Below are positions 62,064 through 64,000 of a stretch of DNA of 64,000 bases, piece by piece (positions within the stretch are counted from its first letter, which is position 1; the number at the start of each line of letters is the position of its first letter). The stretch is from Hemicordylus capensis (Eukaryota; Chordata; Lepidosauria; Squamata; Cordylidae). The stretch is from positions 16,704,501-16,768,500 of the forward strand of contig NC_069662.1 in NCBI RefSeq assembly GCF_027244095.1. The letters are read 5' to 3'. The notes below the pieces were generated by a model, which did no database searches, was not told where the DNA came from, and saw nothing but the letters and a program-made list of their open reading frames with translations. The translations under genes were made by a program, and so were the position numbers.

Positions 62064-62699
62064 CTACAAATTTATCAAGTTATCTTCCTCAGGTTGCTTG
62101 TCTCCCTCAAGTTGATTCTTGCCTGCCTTCTCGTCTTGCCACAAAAGTCTCACCCTAACAATTTCCTCTCCAAATTTCTGATGGAGCTGTGTGAAATCCA
62201 TGGTTGGGGAGCCCATTTCTGCCACCAGCTTTGGAGGCGGTCGTTTGAAGGCTGCTGTTGAGCATCCCACATGTCCCTCCAGCTTGGGAAGCTGCTGGCT
62301 CTTCAGATCCTGAAACTGGTCTTCCAGTTCAGAAGTTAAGGCCCGAAGATACGCAAACCTTGCTGTACTGAGAGCCCGCACCCAACCCTCCATGGTTGCT
62401 TGATTCTCAGCGGCCATCTTGTAGGCTCGACTACCAGGTAACCCACAAGGGTAGGAAATTTCAAAGGTGTATGGCTCAGAGGCGGATTCCTGCAGCTCCA
62501 CTGTGCAGCCCTCCAGGACGATTAGGCGTGAGTCTCGGTCTCCATATCGCTCCCGGTAGAAGAGGAGGTTGCCTCGGAGCTCACACCAATAAGGCTGGTA
62601 GGAGGCACTGCGATTGCTCTTCTTGTAGAGGAATCCCTGGCGATCTGGAGGATTTCCCAGGTGGGAAGAGGTGAGGGTGCTGGAAATGTGGAGTTTCAT
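62064..62699 (-). CDS. Sesquipedalian/PHETA-like PH-domain protein
   Basis: One coding exon, 211 aa, ATG at 62699 in a full Kozak context (GCCACCATGA). A PH domain spans about residues 20-121: QGFLYKK, YWCELRGNLLFY, VLEGCTVEL and MEGWVRAL with the conserved Trp106. A short helix, RALTSELEDQFQDL, follows. The C-terminus has FTQLHQKFGEEIVRVR: F169 and H173 fit the F&H motif by which PHETA1/2 bind the inositol phosphatase OCRL in endosomal recycling. It is shorter than human PHETA1 (about 249 aa) and PHETA2 (about 259 aa) in the linker. A good acceptor ends at 62712 (CCCCACTGTCAG), and a donor AAAG-GTAAGG at 63759-63758 suggests a noncoding first exon. Tail-to-tail with TBC1D10B. It is a PHETA relative by sequence; whether it is PHETA1, PHETA2 or a third member cannot be settled here. 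Confidence 0.88.
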   Translation of the reverse strand: MKLHISSTLTSSHLGNPPDRQGFLYKKSNRSASYQPYWCELRGNLLFYRERYGDRDSRLIVLEGCTVELQESASEPYTFEISYPCGLPGSRAYKMAAENQATMEGWVRALSTARFAYLRALTSELEDQFQDLKSQQLPKLEGHVGCSTAAFKRPPPKLVAEMGSPTMDFTQLHQKFGEEIVRVRLLWQDEKAGKNQLEGDKQPEEDNLINL

Positions 62700-63101
62700 G
62701 GTGGCCAGGCCCTGACAGTGGGGATGAGAAGAGGGTGGAGTGAGCATGAGCAGAACATGCATGTTGGTGTGCAAGGAAACTGGCTCAAAGAGGAAAGAGA
62801 TTTTGAGGGATCATGAGAGGGAAAGCACAAAGAACAGGGCTACAATTCCTGTTAGAGATGCACTTACTTGGGAGTAAGCTCCACTGAATTCAGCAGGGCT
62901 TATTTCTGAGTAGACATGCTAGGTTGAGCTGTAGGTAAGAGAAAGGTTGGGGGAAATGGGGAAAGATGGTATTGCAATAAGAAAAAAGGTACAAGAGGAA
63001 TGGAAGCGAAGGACAAGGGATAAGTGGTAAAGCAAGTAACTAATGAGGGATACAAGATCATGAAAGATACAAGGGGGTGGGGTGCAGAATCAGACCACAG
63101 A

Positions 63102-63250
63102 ACCACATACTATATGGCGCTACCCTGCACTGAATCAGACCGTTGGGCCATCTAGCCTGCCCCATATTGTACACTGACTGGCAGCAGCTTTCCAGGGTTT
63201 CAGACAGCAGACTTTCCCAGCACTACCAGAAACTGAAGCTGGGTCCTATA
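63102..63250 (-). repeat. tRNA-Ala-derived SINE fragment
   Basis: Inverted body: GAATCAGACCGTTGGGCCAT, ACACTGACTGGCAGCAGCTT, CAGGGTTTCAGACAGCAG. In the presumed first intron of the PHETA-like gene. Confidence 0.7.
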
Positions 63251-63758
63251 GTCCAGAGGGAAGAGAGAGAATGAAGTAGGAAGGAGGGATAGAAGTGGCA
63301 TTTTAAGAGTAGTGGTGGGGGGAATCAGCATCAAGCAAAGAAGTTCAAGATCAGGATGCAAGAATTAGAATGAAATTAGTGAACAAATTGTGGTATACAG
63401 GACGAAGTGAAGGGAATGAAAAAGAGCACTTAAAAGAGTAAGAGTTAAAGGTGACAATGGAGGAAGGCAGATGACTGAACAGGGAAGGGGGAAAAAAGAA
63501 TTACTGAATGTTTAAGTGGACGCAGTTGTAAGGGAGAATGAAAACAGACCGGAGGAGAAAATGACTAATACTAGAAGCGAAACACAGAAGGAATTAAGGA
63601 AGTGTAGAAAGCGAGCATGGGGGCAGGGAACTATATCCCTTCTGCAGAGTACTGGATCTGGCTGCCTTCCTGTGAGTGGATAATAATAATATAGGGTATC
63701 CCCCCCAGGAAACACACCCTAGCAGTCCCAGGTCTGACTGGAATGCAAGCTTCCTTAC

Positions 63759-63870
63759 CTTTGGGGCTAAATGCAGGCGGTTCCCCCTTTGGGGTTAGAC
63801 TGTCTTTGGATCGTCGTCAGTTTTTCCTACCCTCACGTCCTCTACTGTTACAGAGCAATAGTTTCCCAGG
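63759..63870 (-). other. Candidate noncoding exon 1 and promoter of the PHETA-like gene
   Basis: Minus-strand GCCCCAAAG-GTAAGGAAG is a strong donor. Upstream are GGACGTGAGGG and, farther, a CCCCACCCC box near 63885. The transcription start is not determined. Confidence 0.4.
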
Positions 63871-64000
63871 TAAAGGGGTGGGGCTTGAGCTCACCTAGCT
63901 TTCTCCATCCAGGTGTGCCTAAATCACTTGATTCTATGTTCCAGGAAGACTCTGTTGGGGGAGAGACTCGCATCTACTTTGAAAGCAGTTCCTCCCCAAG

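Overview
The window is nuclear DNA of a vertebrate, most likely a squamate reptile (lizard or snake). Four vertebrate genes can be read exon by exon. The repeats fit a squamate: CR1 and L2 LINEs, Sauria-type SINEs whose 3' end reads CTTTACCTTTACC, tRNA-Ala-derived SINEs, a SINE with a 5S rRNA-like part, hAT-like foldback elements and one Helitron. I saw no retroviral, LTR, Polinton or toxin remains.

Layout. 1-13,200 is repeat-rich. It holds a CCAAT-rich candidate promoter (8,440-8,740) and two minus-strand exons (4,111-6,271) that look like part of a zinc-finger gene derived from a hAT-type DNA-binding domain. QPRT (+) lies at 13,202-18,539: three coding exons, 301 aa, poly(A) signal at 18,932. 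MYLPF (-) lies at 31,284-20,042: seven coding exons, 170 aa, the first coding only the start Met, ending tail-to-tail with QPRT. A CpG-rich, CCAAT-rich promoter tract (34,400-35,680) separates MYLPF from the head-to-head gene TBC1D10B (+), 35,682-56,612: nine coding exons, 812 aa. A PH-domain gene of the sesquipedalian/PHETA family (-) lies at 62,699-62,064: 211 aa in one coding exon, with a candidate noncoding first exon near 63,759, tail-to-tail with TBC1D10B.

The genes are unrelated in pathway except perhaps the last two. QPRT makes nicotinate mononucleotide in de novo NAD synthesis. MYLPF is the fast-muscle regulatory light chain. TBC1D10B is a Rab GTPase-activating protein. PHETA proteins bind OCRL, a Rab35 effector, in endosomal recycling. 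QPRT, TBC1D10B and MYLPF all lie in human 16p11.2, and the divergent TBC1D10B/MYLPF pair is the same in human. Human 16p11.2 has no PHETA gene that I know of.

The introns are a good record of transposition: a hAT-type element inside a CR1 with a perfect 8-bp target duplication; an 868-bp Helitron with intact ends in a TTTA tract; a 149-bp tandem repeat present in opposite orientations in QPRT and MYLPF introns; and at least fifteen copies of short foldback elements whose core resembles the ZNF143/THAP11 motif.
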